Assembly (NCBI RefSeq): GCF_022921075.1
Contig: NZ_CP095050.1
Coordinates: 992,001 to 1,056,000 of the forward strand
Length of the DNA: 64,000 nt
Source: Hymenobacter sp. 5317J-9
Lineage (GTDB): Bacteria; Bacteroidota; Bacteroidia; Cytophagales; Hymenobacteraceae
Direction: 5' to 3'
Below, piece by piece: positions 40,186-47,508 of this stretch. Both the position numbers and the translations under genes were made by a program. Under the pieces are notes generated by a model. It was not told where the DNA came from. It searched no databases and worked only from the letters and a program-made list of their open reading frames with translations. Within the stretch, counting starts at the first letter, position 1. Every line of letters begins with the position of its first letter.

Positions 40186-41235
40186 TTACAGAATCAGCAT
40201 GGCGTCGCCGTAGCTGAAGAACTTATACTTCTCGGCAATGGCCTGCTTGTAGGCTTCCATCAGCAGCGGGTAGCCGGTGAAGGCGGCCGCCAGCATAATG
40301 AGCGTGCTCTCCGGCATGTGGAAGTTGGTGAGCATGCAGTTGGCGATTTTGAAATCGTGGGGCGGGAAGATGAACCGGTCAATCCAGCCCTGGGTTGGCT
40401 TCATGCGGGCGTTGGCCGACACCGACGCCTCCATGGCGCGGATGGTGGTGGTGCCCACGGCGCACACTTTCTTCTTGGTATCAAGGGCTTTGTTCACCAC
40501 TTCGCAGGCCGGAGCCGTCACGATGAAGTTCTCCGAGTCCATCTTGTGCTTGGTCAGGTCTTCCACGTCCACGGTGCGGAAGGTGCCCAGGCCCACGTGC
40601 AGCGTCACAAACGCCGGCTCCACGCCCTTGATTTCCATGCGCTTCATCACCTCGCGGGTGAAGTGCAGGCCGGCCGAAGGGGCCGCCACCGCGCCGATGT
40701 GCTCGGCGTAGATGGTCTGGTACCGCTCCTTGTCGGCGGGCTCGGTTTCGCGGTTGATGACCTCTTTCGGAATCGGGGTCTCGCCCAGCTCGTAGAGGGC
40801 CTTGCGGAACTCCTCGTCGGTGCCATCAAACAGAAATTTGATGGTGCGGCCACGCGAAGTGGTATTGTCAATCACCTCGGCCACCATATCCGACTCGCCG
40901 AAGTACAGCTTGTTGCCGACGCGGATTTTGCGGGCGGGGTCCACCAGCACGTCCCACAGGCGCAGCTCCTTGTTCAGCTCGCGGAGCAGGAAAACTTCAA
41001 TCTTGGCGCCGGTTTTTTCTTTGTTGCCGTACAAACGGGCCGGGAAAACCTTGGTGTCGTTGAACACCAACACGTCGCCCTCGTTGAAATAATCGAGAAT
41101 ATCTTTGAAGTTGCGGTGCTCAATCTGGCCGGTGGCGCGGTGCACCACCATCAGGCGGCTTTCGTCGCGGTTGCGGGCCGGGTGCATGGCCACCAGCTCC
41201 TCGGGGAGTTCAAACTTGAACTCGTGCAATTTCAT
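40186..41235 (-). CDS. queA: tRNA ribosyltransferase-isomerase QueA
   Basis: A 349-residue enzyme that transfers and isomerises the ribosyl group of S-adenosylmethionine to 7-aminomethyl-7-deazaguanine in tRNA, giving epoxyqueuosine. Typical elements: [57 protein letters not shown], and the C-terminal [19 protein letters not shown]. The ATG at 41235 ([12 protein letters not shown]) is the family start; upstream in-frame residues are unconserved. An exact -7 box lies at 41281-41288. It is followed by a strong terminator and then by ispD on the same strand. Confidence 0.97.
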   Translation of the reverse strand: MKLHEFKFELPEELVAMHPARNRDESRLMVVHRATGQIEHRNFKDILDYFNEGDVLVFNDTKVFPARLYGNKEKTGAKIEVFLLRELNKELRLWDVLVDPARKIRVGNKLYFGESDMVAEVIDNTTSRGRTIKFLFDGTDEEFRKALYELGETPIPKEVINRETEPADKERYQTIYAEHIGAVAAPSAGLHFTREVMKRMEIKGVEPAFVTLHVGLGTFRTVDVEDLTKHKMDSENFIVTAPACEVVNKALDTKKKVCAVGTTTIRAMEASVSANARMKPTQGWIDRFIFPPHDFKIANCMLTNFHMPESTLIMLAAAFTGYPLLMEAYKQAIAEKYKFFSYGDAMLIL

Positions 41236-41280
41236 CGCCATAGGGCAGTATTTGGGGGAAGTTACGGAAATTTGGGGAGG

Positions 41281-41288
41281 CAAAAGTA
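41281..41288 (-). promoter_or_regulatory. -7 box TACTTTTG of queA
   Basis: caaaagta on the + strand, so TACTTTTG on the minus strand, an exact TAnnTTTG match 46 bases upstream of the queA ATG. No matching CAAA/TTTG -33 box is found at the usual distance. Confidence 0.55.
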
Positions 41289-41493
41289 CGGCTTTTTCCG
41301 GGAGTATCTACTTTTCAGCAAGTGCGCCATCGCGGGGCGTGCTTTCACCGTCAGCAACTTCCCCGCTCGTTTCCGTCTTTTAAAGCCGTAAACCTACTTT
41401 ACGGCAAAGCGCCGCCGTTGGCGAAAATCTTCCGATGCACTTTTGCAGCAGCTCTCTGCTGCGCTCCACCTTTTCTGCAATCCTTCCTTCGTT

Positions 41494-42753
41494 ATGCTCG
41501 CTCTGCGCCTCACCTTCGAAAGCTTCCGCTTCGCCCTCGACGCCCTCAAAGCCAACCTGTTGCGCACCATCCTGTCGCTGCTGGGCGTCACGGTGGGCAT
41601 TTTTTCCATCATCGCCGTCTTCACCGTCGTCGACTCGCTGGAGGCCAGCATCCGCCACAGCATGGACTTTGTGGGCGACAAGGTGATTTATGTGGCCAAA
41701 TGGCCTTGGACTTTCGGCCCCGATTATCCCTGGTGGAAATATTTCAACCGGCCCGTGCCCACCGTGCGCGAGTTTCAGGCCCTGCAGCGCCAGCTCGGCA
41801 ACAACCGCAAGGGCGTGGCCATTTTCGTGGTCAAGGGCGGCAATACCCTCACGGCCGGTTCCAATTCGGTCGCGGACTGTGCCCTGCAGGGCGTGAGCTA
41901 CGAGTACCGCATTGTGAGCAACGTGCCCATCGCCGACGGCCGCTACTTCACCACTCTGGAAATGGATGCCGCCCGGCCGGTGGCCATCATCGGGGCCACC
42001 ATCGCCGAAAACCTGTTTCCGCAGGGCGGCGCCGTGGGGCAGGAGTTTAAGGTCAAGGGCCAAAAGTTTATCGTCATTGGGGTGATGGAAAAGGAAGGGA
42101 AGAAGATATTGGACACCCCAAGCAACGACACCAACTGCCTGATTCCGTTCGGCATGTTTTCGAAGCTGTACGCCTTAAGCGCCAACGGCATGAGCGGCCC
42201 CAGTCCCTCGCTGGGCGTGAAGGGCCGCGACGACGACCCCGGCCTGCTCGACCTGGAATACGAAATGCGCGGCGTGATGCGCAACATCCGCGGCCTCAAG
42301 CCCCGCGAGGAAGACAATTTTGCCCTGAACCGGCCCGAAATGTTTGCTTCGGCCATCAGCACGCTGTTTAGCCGCATCGGCGTGATTGGGGCCATCATTG
42401 GCGGGCTGGCCACGCTGGTGGGCGGCTTCGGCATTGCCAACATCATGTTCGTGTCGGTGCGCGAGCGCACCAACATCATCGGCATCCAGAAGTCATTGGG
42501 GGCCAAGAACTTCTTCATCCTGTTTCAGTTTCTGTTTGAGGCCATTTGCCTGTGCCTCATCGGGGGCGGGGCGGGCCTTTTCTTGGTCTGGCTCATCACC
42601 CTCATTCCGCAAGACGCCCTGCCGCTCACCATGTCGGCCGGCCGCATTGTGCTGGGCCTGCTCATCTCGGTGGCCATTGGAGTGGTGGCCGGCATTGTGC
42701 CCGCGGCCGTGGCGGCCAACCTCGACCCGGTTATTGCCATTCGGGCCAAGTAG
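41494..42753 (+). CDS. MacB/FtsX-type ABC transporter permease
   Basis: A 419-residue permease. One N-terminal membrane helix (NLLRTILSLLGVTVGIFSII), a large periplasmic MacB-PCD domain (residues about 45-260, with EFQALQRQLGNN, and DGRYFTTLEMDAARPVAIIG), then three C-terminal helices including GVIGAIIGGLATLVGGFGIA with the motif NIMFVSVRERTNIIGIQKSL, and IGVVAGIVPAAVAANLDPVI. These are the hallmarks of mechanotransmission (type VII) ABC exporters. No ATPase or periplasmic adaptor gene is next to it, so its partner must be encoded elsewhere. The start is the ATG at 41494. The mscS gene follows 79 bases later. Confidence 0.92.
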   Translation: MLALRLTFESFRFALDALKANLLRTILSLLGVTVGIFSIIAVFTVVDSLEASIRHSMDFVGDKVIYVAKWPWTFGPDYPWWKYFNRPVPTVREFQALQRQLGNNRKGVAIFVVKGGNTLTAGSNSVADCALQGVSYEYRIVSNVPIADGRYFTTLEMDAARPVAIIGATIAENLFPQGGAVGQEFKVKGQKFIVIGVMEKEGKKILDTPSNDTNCLIPFGMFSKLYALSANGMSGPSPSLGVKGRDDDPGLLDLEYEMRGVMRNIRGLKPREEDNFALNRPEMFASAISTLFSRIGVIGAIIGGLATLVGGFGIANIMFVSVRERTNIIGIQKSLGAKNFFILFQFLFEAICLCLIGGGAGLFLVWLITLIPQDALPLTMSAGRIVLGLLISVAIGVVAGIVPAAVAANLDPVIAIRAK

Positions 42754-42832
42754 GGGCCGCCGGCCGGGCCGGCGCGCCCCAACAAGGAGGCGCGAAGTTG
42801 CGTCTTACCGGGGTTCACCATTGCTTTTGTTG

Positions 42833-43951
42833 ATGACGTTTCCTCCTTTTCTGCACCACGAGGTGCTGGGCAATGCCCTGAGCCAGTACCTCATTGCGGC
42901 GCTCATTCTGCTGGTGGGGGCGGGCCTGCGCCGGTTGTTGTCGCGCCTGCTCAGCAAGGTGCTGTTTCGGCTCACCAAGCGCTACACGGCCGGCGTGACG
43001 GAGCGCGAGCTCCACGATTTGCTCATTCAGCCCCTGTCGGTGCTGTTTTTGTTGGCCACGCTGTATTTGGCATTCGGCGTGTTGCGCTACCCCCTGCCGC
43101 CCGACGCCGTGCCCGGGGTGGAGCCCTGGCCTAAGGTGGCGCTGCTGCGCCTGTTTCTGCTCGGCGTCATTGCCACCATTACCTGGGTGGCGCTGCGACT
43201 GGTCGATTTTGCCCTGCTGGTGGTGCAGCGCCGCGGCGAGCTGCGCGAAACCCCGGCCATTCGGCGGCTCGACCACCAGTTTCTGCCTTTTGCCAAAGAC
43301 CTGCTCAAGGTGCTGGTCATCATCATCGGGCTGATGGTGGTGCTGGGCGAAGTGTTTGGCGTGAACGTGACGGCCCTGATTGGCGGCCTGGGCATTGGCG
43401 GGCTGGCGGTGGCCTTTGCGGCCAAGGAAAGCCTCGAAAACCTCATCGCCTCGTTCACCATCTTCCTCGACCAGCCCTTTGGCGTGGGCGACCTCGTGAC
43501 GGCCGGCGACGTGAGCGGCACCGTGGAGAAAATCGGCTTTCGCAGCACCCGCCTGCGCACCGCCGAGAAAAGCTACGTGACCGTGCCCAACAAAAGCATG
43601 ATTGACAAGCCCCTCGACAACCTTTCGCTGCGCACCTCGCGCCGGGTGGGCTTCACGCTCGTATTCGACCAGAAAACCACCAGCGCCCAGCTTCACGCCA
43701 TCATTGCCGGCTCGCTGCAGGCCATGCAGGCCCACCCCCTCGTCACCCAGGACGTGCAAATGAAGTTCAACGCCCTCACGCCCGCCGGCAAGGAAGTCAC
43801 GGTGCAGTACTTCGTGGATACGACCAGCTACGACGAGTACCTCGACGTGAAAGAAGACCTCAACTACCGCATCATCGAAGTGGTGGAGCAGCACGGCGGT
43901 GCATTTGCCGGCACGGTGGCGGCGCCTACCACGGTAGCGGGCAAGGTTTGA
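42833..43951 (+). CDS. MscS-family mechanosensitive channel
   Basis: A 372-residue small-conductance mechanosensitive channel. It has a few N-terminal membrane helices (SQYLIAALILLVGAGLRRLL, PLSVLFLLATLYLAFGVL, LFLLGVIATITWVALRLVDF), the pore-lining TM3 in NVTALIGGLGIGGLAVAFAA followed by KESLENLIASFTIFLDQPF, and the beta domain FGVGDLVTAGDVSGTVEKIG then VPNKSMIDKPLDNLSLR. A C-terminal alpha/beta domain is present. The channel should release solutes on osmotic downshift. An ORF open upstream overlaps the permease gene, but ATG 42833 fits the family start. Probably co-transcribed with the permease. Confidence 0.93.
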   Translation: MTFPPFLHHEVLGNALSQYLIAALILLVGAGLRRLLSRLLSKVLFRLTKRYTAGVTERELHDLLIQPLSVLFLLATLYLAFGVLRYPLPPDAVPGVEPWPKVALLRLFLLGVIATITWVALRLVDFALLVVQRRGELRETPAIRRLDHQFLPFAKDLLKVLVIIIGLMVVLGEVFGVNVTALIGGLGIGGLAVAFAAKESLENLIASFTIFLDQPFGVGDLVTAGDVSGTVEKIGFRSTRLRTAEKSYVTVPNKSMIDKPLDNLSLRTSRRVGFTLVFDQKTTSAQLHAIIAGSLQAMQAHPLVTQDVQMKFNALTPAGKEVTVQYFVDTTSYDEYLDVKEDLNYRIIEVVEQHGGAFAGTVAAPTTVAGKV

Positions 43952-43963
43952 GCGTAAAAGCCG

Positions 43964-44004
43964 AACAACAAAAAGGCCCCTCGCGCGAGGGCCTTTTTGT
44001 TGTT
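43964..44004. terminator. Bidirectional terminator
   Basis: aacaacaaaaaggcc(c)ctcgc pairs with gcgagggcctttttgttgtt with one bulged C. A5 and T5 tracts flank the core, so it can end both mscS and the convergent TerB-like gene. Confidence 0.85.
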
Positions 44005-44021
44005 ACTATTCTGGTTTGAGG

Positions 44022-44918
44022 CTACCGGCCGCCAAACAGGCCGCCCAGCATGCCACCCAGGCTGCTGCCGCCCAGCAGGCTGCCCAAACCGCCGCCGCCC
44101 GCGCTGGCCGGCTGCGAGTTGGGCCGCCCGCCCAGGCCGCCCAGGATGGACATCATCGAACCCAGGCCGCCGCTGCCGATGGCCGAGCCCTGCTGCGGAT
44201 AGTTGGCCTGCTGGCCGCCACCCATCAGGCCGCCCAGCATGCCGCCGCCCAGCAGGCCGCCGAGCATGCCACCCAGGCCGCTATGGGCCGCACCGCCGAG
44301 CAAGCCGCCCAGGCTGCCACCGCCGCCCAGGCCGCCCAGCAGTCCGCCGCCGCCCTGGTTCTGGTTGCTGCCGCCGCTCATCACGCGCGAAATCACCATG
44401 GGCGCCACCACGCCGAGCAGGCCGGTCATGAGGGCCGACTTGGGAATGCCGGCACTCGAGAGCTTGTCGCCGATGCGGTCGAAGAAGCCCTGTTTGGCGG
44501 GGTCCTGCGGGTCGTGGGCCACGGTGGCGGCTTGGTCAACCACTGTTTCGAGGGTTTGCTTCTGTTCGGGGTTGATGCCGAGGTACTGCGACATCTTGCC
44601 AATCATGGCCTCTTCGTCGTTGGCGTAGGCGCCGTCGGCGCGGGCAAAGCTGATGAGGTCGGTGACGAGCGAGAAGCGCAGGTCGCTGCCCTTGAGCGCG
44701 TCCAGGTTCTGCTGAATGGTTTGGTTGTTGGCGTCTTGTGCGGCGGCCAGCACCTGCTGCGTGGCGCCTCCCGAGAGGCCCGCCTGTTGGGCCAGGGCCT
44801 GCAAGAACTGGGTTTCGGCGCCCGAGGCCTGGCGGTCGGCGGTGGCGAGGCTGGCAATGGCGCTCAGGTAAGCAGTTTTTTCGGCTTCGGAATAGTTCTG
44901 GAGGAGTTGGGTTTCCAT
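44022..44918 (-). CDS. TerB-like protein with Gly/Leu-rich C-terminal half
   Basis: A 298-residue protein. Residues 1-140 are helical and resemble TerB-type tellurite-resistance/DUF533 domains: YLSAIASLATADRQASGAET, FARADGAYANDEEAMIGKMS, and EQKQTLETVVDQAATVAHD. The C-terminal half (about 165-298) is an almost uninterrupted Gly/Leu/Met sequence (SLGGLLGGAA, GMLGGLLGGGMLGGLMGGG), like a glycine-zipper membrane-inserting or self-associating segment. No signal peptide. The start METQLLQNYSEAEKT at 44918 is preferred to upstream in-frame ATGs. Function is uncertain: TerB domains sense stress and metals in some systems, but no other ter genes are here. Confidence 0.7.
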   Translation of the reverse strand: METQLLQNYSEAEKTAYLSAIASLATADRQASGAETQFLQALAQQAGLSGGATQQVLAAAQDANNQTIQQNLDALKGSDLRFSLVTDLISFARADGAYANDEEAMIGKMSQYLGINPEQKQTLETVVDQAATVAHDPQDPAKQGFFDRIGDKLSSAGIPKSALMTGLLGVVAPMVISRVMSGGSNQNQGGGGLLGGLGGGGSLGGLLGGAAHSGLGGMLGGLLGGGMLGGLMGGGQQANYPQQGSAIGSGGLGSMMSILGGLGGRPNSQPASAGGGGLGSLLGGSSLGGMLGGLFGGR

Positions 44919-45113
44919 GGGAAAGAAGGATTGGTTGGAGTGCGGTTTCGGAAGCTTAACGGGAGCGGCCCGAATACGTTGCTTTCCAAAAAGCGGCTGC
45001 CAGCGCAGTTTTTTTGCCTGTCCGTTGCAAAAATTCCGGGCCTGAAAATGAAGCCATTGCTTCCTGCAGGGGCTGTGGGTGGCAAAAAATCTGCGCGCTA
45101 AATCAGAATTTCG

Positions 45114-45145
45114 TTTGGCGCTTCCAAAAACACCTCCCATCTTTG
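45114..45145 (+). promoter_or_regulatory. Candidate promoter of tRNA-Val(TAC)
   Basis: TTTG (45114-45117), a 20-base spacer and CATCTTTG (45138-45145), one mismatch from TAnnTTTG. The box lies 24 bases before the tRNA, and spacing fits the Bacteroidota -33/-7 layout. Confidence 0.5.
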
Positions 45146-45168
45146 CAATCCCAAACGGGAATACCCAC

Positions 45169-45243
45169 GGGGGATTAGCTCAGCTGGTTCAGAGCATCTG
45201 CCTTACAAGCAGAGGGTCGTAGGTTCGAACCCTACATCCCCCA
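45169..45243 (+). tRNA. tRNA-Val, anticodon TAC
   Basis: A 75-base cloverleaf. Acceptor GGGGGAT pairs with ATCCCCC; anticodon stem TCTGC/GCAGA encloses loop CTTACAA, giving anticodon TAC for valine GUA. The T-arm reads GTAGGTTCGAACCCTAC. A is the discriminator base and the CCA end is not encoded. A terminator follows and a second tRNA-Val starts 88 bases later. Confidence 0.97.
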
Positions 45244-45252
45244 CTTTGAAAG

Positions 45253-45287
45253 ACAGCCACTTAGCTGCAAGGCCAAGTGGCTGTTTT
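45253..45287 (+). terminator. Terminator after tRNA-Val(TAC)
   Basis: acagccactt (45253-45262) pairs with aagtggctgt (45275-45284) and is followed by TTTT. The stem sequence agccac recurs in the terminator of the second tRNA. Confidence 0.8.
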
Positions 45288-45330
45288 ATTTAAGTTTGTT
45301 TGCCTCTGGCACTGGTTGCCGGAGTATTAT

Positions 45331-45405
45331 GGGAGGTTAGCTCAGTTGGTTTAGAGCGCTTCGTTCACACCGAAGAGGTCGAAGGTTCGAATCCTTTACT
45401 TCCCA
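45331..45405 (+). tRNA. tRNA-Val, anticodon CAC
   Basis: A 75-base cloverleaf. Acceptor GGGAGGT pairs with ACTTCCC (one G-T wobble). Anticodon stem CTTCG/CGAAG encloses loop TTCACAC, giving anticodon CAC for valine GUG. The T-arm is GAAGGTTCGAATCCTTT. CCA not encoded. With the preceding gene it covers both purine-ending Val codons; GUG is the preferred Val codon in GC-rich genes here. Confidence 0.96.
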
Positions 45406-45417
45406 CACTTTCAGTAG

Positions 45418-45450
45418 CAGCCACTCAGCAATAAAGTTGGGTGGCTGTTT
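45418..45450 (+). terminator. Terminator after tRNA-Val(CAC)
   Basis: cagccac (45418-45424) pairs with gtggctg (45441-45447), with wobble extension inside, then TTTT. Similar in sequence to the hairpin after the first tRNA. The following 45451-45731 has no recognisable gene; short frames there do not look coding. Confidence 0.75.
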
Positions 45451-45731
45451 TGCTTTTCCCGGTTGGGGAAGAGGGACTCAACGAGGCTCATTTTTCCAAT
45501 TTGCTCACCGGACTGCAGATGCCTTCCCGGTTGCTGGCATTTTAGCTGGTCTTTCCGGCAGCACGAGCAGCGCCTTTTCACCAACCTGGAAGGCCGGACT
45601 CCCGCGGTGGAAGTGCCTGCCCGATTACCCGGGCGTTGCGGAAGGCGTGCGGGGCATAGCTTGCAGCGAAATTGTCACTGCCTCGAGCTGCTGCTTGCGA
45701 AAGTGGACCGCCTTCACCGTTCCGGATGTGT

Positions 45732-46784
45732 ATGAAAACCATTAAAGGCCCCGCTATTTTCCTGGCCCAGTTCATCGGCGACCAGCCGCCGTTCAACAGC
45801 CTGGCCGCTATTTGCCAGTGGGCCAGCGGCCTGGGTTACAAAGGCGTGCAGCTGCCTACGCTGGACAGCCGGTTTATCGACCTGCAAAAAGCGGCCGAAA
45901 GCCAGACCTACGCCGACGAGGTGAAAGGCATCGTGAACGCGGCCGGACTGGAAATTACGGAGCTGTCCACGCATTTGCAGGGGCAGCTGGTGGCCGTCAA
46001 CCCGGTCTACGACCAGCTGTTCGACGGCTTTGCGCCCGAAGCCTACCGCAACAGCCCCCGCGCCCGCCAGCAGTGGGCCGTGCAGCAGCTCAAGTACGCC
46101 GCTCAGGCCTCCAAAAACCTGGGGCTGACGGCCCATGCCACGTTCAGCGGGGCGCTGCTGTGGCCCATGGTGTACCCGTGGCCCCAGCGCCCGGCCGGCC
46201 TGGTGGAGGCCGGCTTTGCGGAACTGGCCAAGCGCTGGACGCCCATTCTGAACGTGTTTGACGAGTGCGGGGTGGACCTGTGCTACGAGGTGCACCCCGG
46301 CGAGGACCTGCACGACGGCATCAGCTACGAAATGTTCTTGGAGAAGGTGGGCCAGCACCCGCGCGCCTGCCTGCTCTACGACCCCTCGCATTTCGTGCTG
46401 CAATGCCTCGATTATCTGGCCTACCTCGACATCTACCACGAGCGCATCCGCATGTTCCACGTCAAGGACGCGGAGTTTAACCCCACGGGCCGGCAGGGCG
46501 TGTACGGCGGCTACCAGAACTGGACGGACCGGGCCGGTCGCTTCCGCTCGCCCGGCGACGGGCAGGTCGATTTCAAGGCCATTTTCAGCAAGCTGGCGCA
46601 GTACGACTTCCCCGGCTGGGCCGTGCTGGAGTGGGAATGCGCCCTCAAGCACCCCGAAGACGGCGCCCGCGAAAGCGCGAAATTCATCAAGGACCACATC
46701 ATTCGGGTCACCGACAAAGCCTTCGACGACTTCGCCGCTGCTGGCAGCGACGCGGCGCTGAACCGCGCAATGTTGGGCCTCTAG
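45732..46784 (+). CDS. Sugar phosphate isomerase/epimerase family protein
   Basis: A 350-residue AP-endonuclease-2/xylose-isomerase-like TIM-barrel protein, as in IolE/IolH and many Bacteroidota sugar-catabolic operons. Visible barrel elements: LGYKGVQLPTLDSRFIDLQK, NAAGLEITELSTHLQGQLV, and the metal-ligand positions in VDLCYEVHPGEDLHDG (Glu, His), CLLYDPSHFVLQ (Asp, His), RMFHVKDAEF (His, Asp) and AVLEWECAL (Glu). All usual metal ligands are in place. The substrate is not known. Start ATG at 45732 (MKTIKGPAIF) or 45726; upstream residues do not fit. It opens the carbohydrate section of the window. Confidence 0.9.
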   Translation: MKTIKGPAIFLAQFIGDQPPFNSLAAICQWASGLGYKGVQLPTLDSRFIDLQKAAESQTYADEVKGIVNAAGLEITELSTHLQGQLVAVNPVYDQLFDGFAPEAYRNSPRARQQWAVQQLKYAAQASKNLGLTAHATFSGALLWPMVYPWPQRPAGLVEAGFAELAKRWTPILNVFDECGVDLCYEVHPGEDLHDGISYEMFLEKVGQHPRACLLYDPSHFVLQCLDYLAYLDIYHERIRMFHVKDAEFNPTGRQGVYGGYQNWTDRAGRFRSPGDGQVDFKAIFSKLAQYDFPGWAVLEWECALKHPEDGARESAKFIKDHIIRVTDKAFDDFAAAGSDAALNRAMLGL

Positions 46785-46818
46785 CCCAGCCGCGCGGCCG
46801 AAGCCGCCTGGGCTGCCG

Positions 46819-47208
46819 CTACACCTCGTAGAATTCCAGCGGCAAGCCGTCGGGGTCGGCAAAGAAGGTAAAGCGGCGGCCCGTTAGTTCATCCACGCGC
46901 ATGGGTTCGCAGGGCACCGCGTGTTTTTCCAGCCACTGCATGGCGGCCGGCAGGTCGGCCACGGCGAAGGCGAGGTGGCGCAGGCCGGCTGCTTCCGGGT
47001 AGCTGGGGCGCGGCGGCGGACTGGGGAAAGAAAACAGCTCGATGAGGTATTGGCCGTGCACGGCCAAGTCCAGCTTATAGGAGTTGCGTTCGGCCCGGTG
47101 GGTTTCGGCCAGCACCTCCAGTCCCAGGATTTCGGTGTAGAAATGCTTCGAAACGGCATAATCGGCGCAGATGATGGCGACGTGGTGCAGGCCAAGAATG
47201 GGCAGCAT
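46819..47208 (-). CDS. VOC/glyoxalase-like protein (YaeR type)
   Basis: A 129-residue vicinal-oxygen-chelate protein with the two beta-alpha-beta-beta-beta modules of the glyoxalase fold: LHHVAIICADYAVSKHFYTE and LGLEVLAETHRAERNSYKL, then GQYLIELFSFPSPPPRPSYP and GLRHLAFAVADLPAAMQWLE, ending FTFFADPDGLPLEFYEV. His at the first strand, Glu in LIELF, His in LRHLAF and Glu in LEFYE are the metal-site pattern. This subfamily (YaeR/GloA2-like) is of uncertain substrate. Start ATG 47208 (MLPILGLHH). It is convergent with the isomerase-like gene. Confidence 0.9.
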   Translation of the reverse strand: MLPILGLHHVAIICADYAVSKHFYTEILGLEVLAETHRAERNSYKLDLAVHGQYLIELFSFPSPPPRPSYPEAAGLRHLAFAVADLPAAMQWLEKHAVPCEPMRVDELTGRRFTFFADPDGLPLEFYEV

Positions 47209-47453
47209 GGGGCTTGGAGCTGGAGGTGGATGGAAGCTCAAAGAACAGCCTTGGTGAGTGCCCATCCGAATGAAAGCGGAAAAAGCTGATGGGTTTTGGC
47301 GAAACCACCGTTACCAGCCTAGCCAAGCCGGGCTTTGCTTACGGGCGTCTGGTCAATAAAAGGGCAGAACCCTTTTGCTTTCCGCAGAATAAGTAAGGAG
47401 CCTAAGCCGTTGCAGCCGCAAAACGGTTTTCACTAATCGGCTAGTCTACTGTG

Positions 47454-47461
47454 TATATTTG
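47454..47461 (+). promoter_or_regulatory. -7 box TATATTTG of the hybrid regulator gene
   Basis: An exact TAnnTTTG, 48 bases upstream of the probable GTG start at 47509. TTTC at 47428-47431 could be a weak -33 with a 22-base spacer. The rest of 47209-47508 has no gene. Confidence 0.55.
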
Positions 47462-47508
47462 AAAGGTTGCGCCATCCATCCCACCCTGGGCCCAATCGTT
47501 CTCTTCCT

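Noticed and set aside
44022..44918. Tellurite resistance operon
   Set aside because: Only one TerB-like domain; none of the other ter genes is nearby.
45169..45450. tRNA genes as attachment site of an integrated element
   Set aside because: No integrase gene and no repeated tRNA 3' end is seen downstream within the window.
45437..45745. 102-codon + strand frame between the tRNA and the isomerase gene
   Set aside because: No motif, overlaps a terminator and the true start of the next gene; composition not coding-like.
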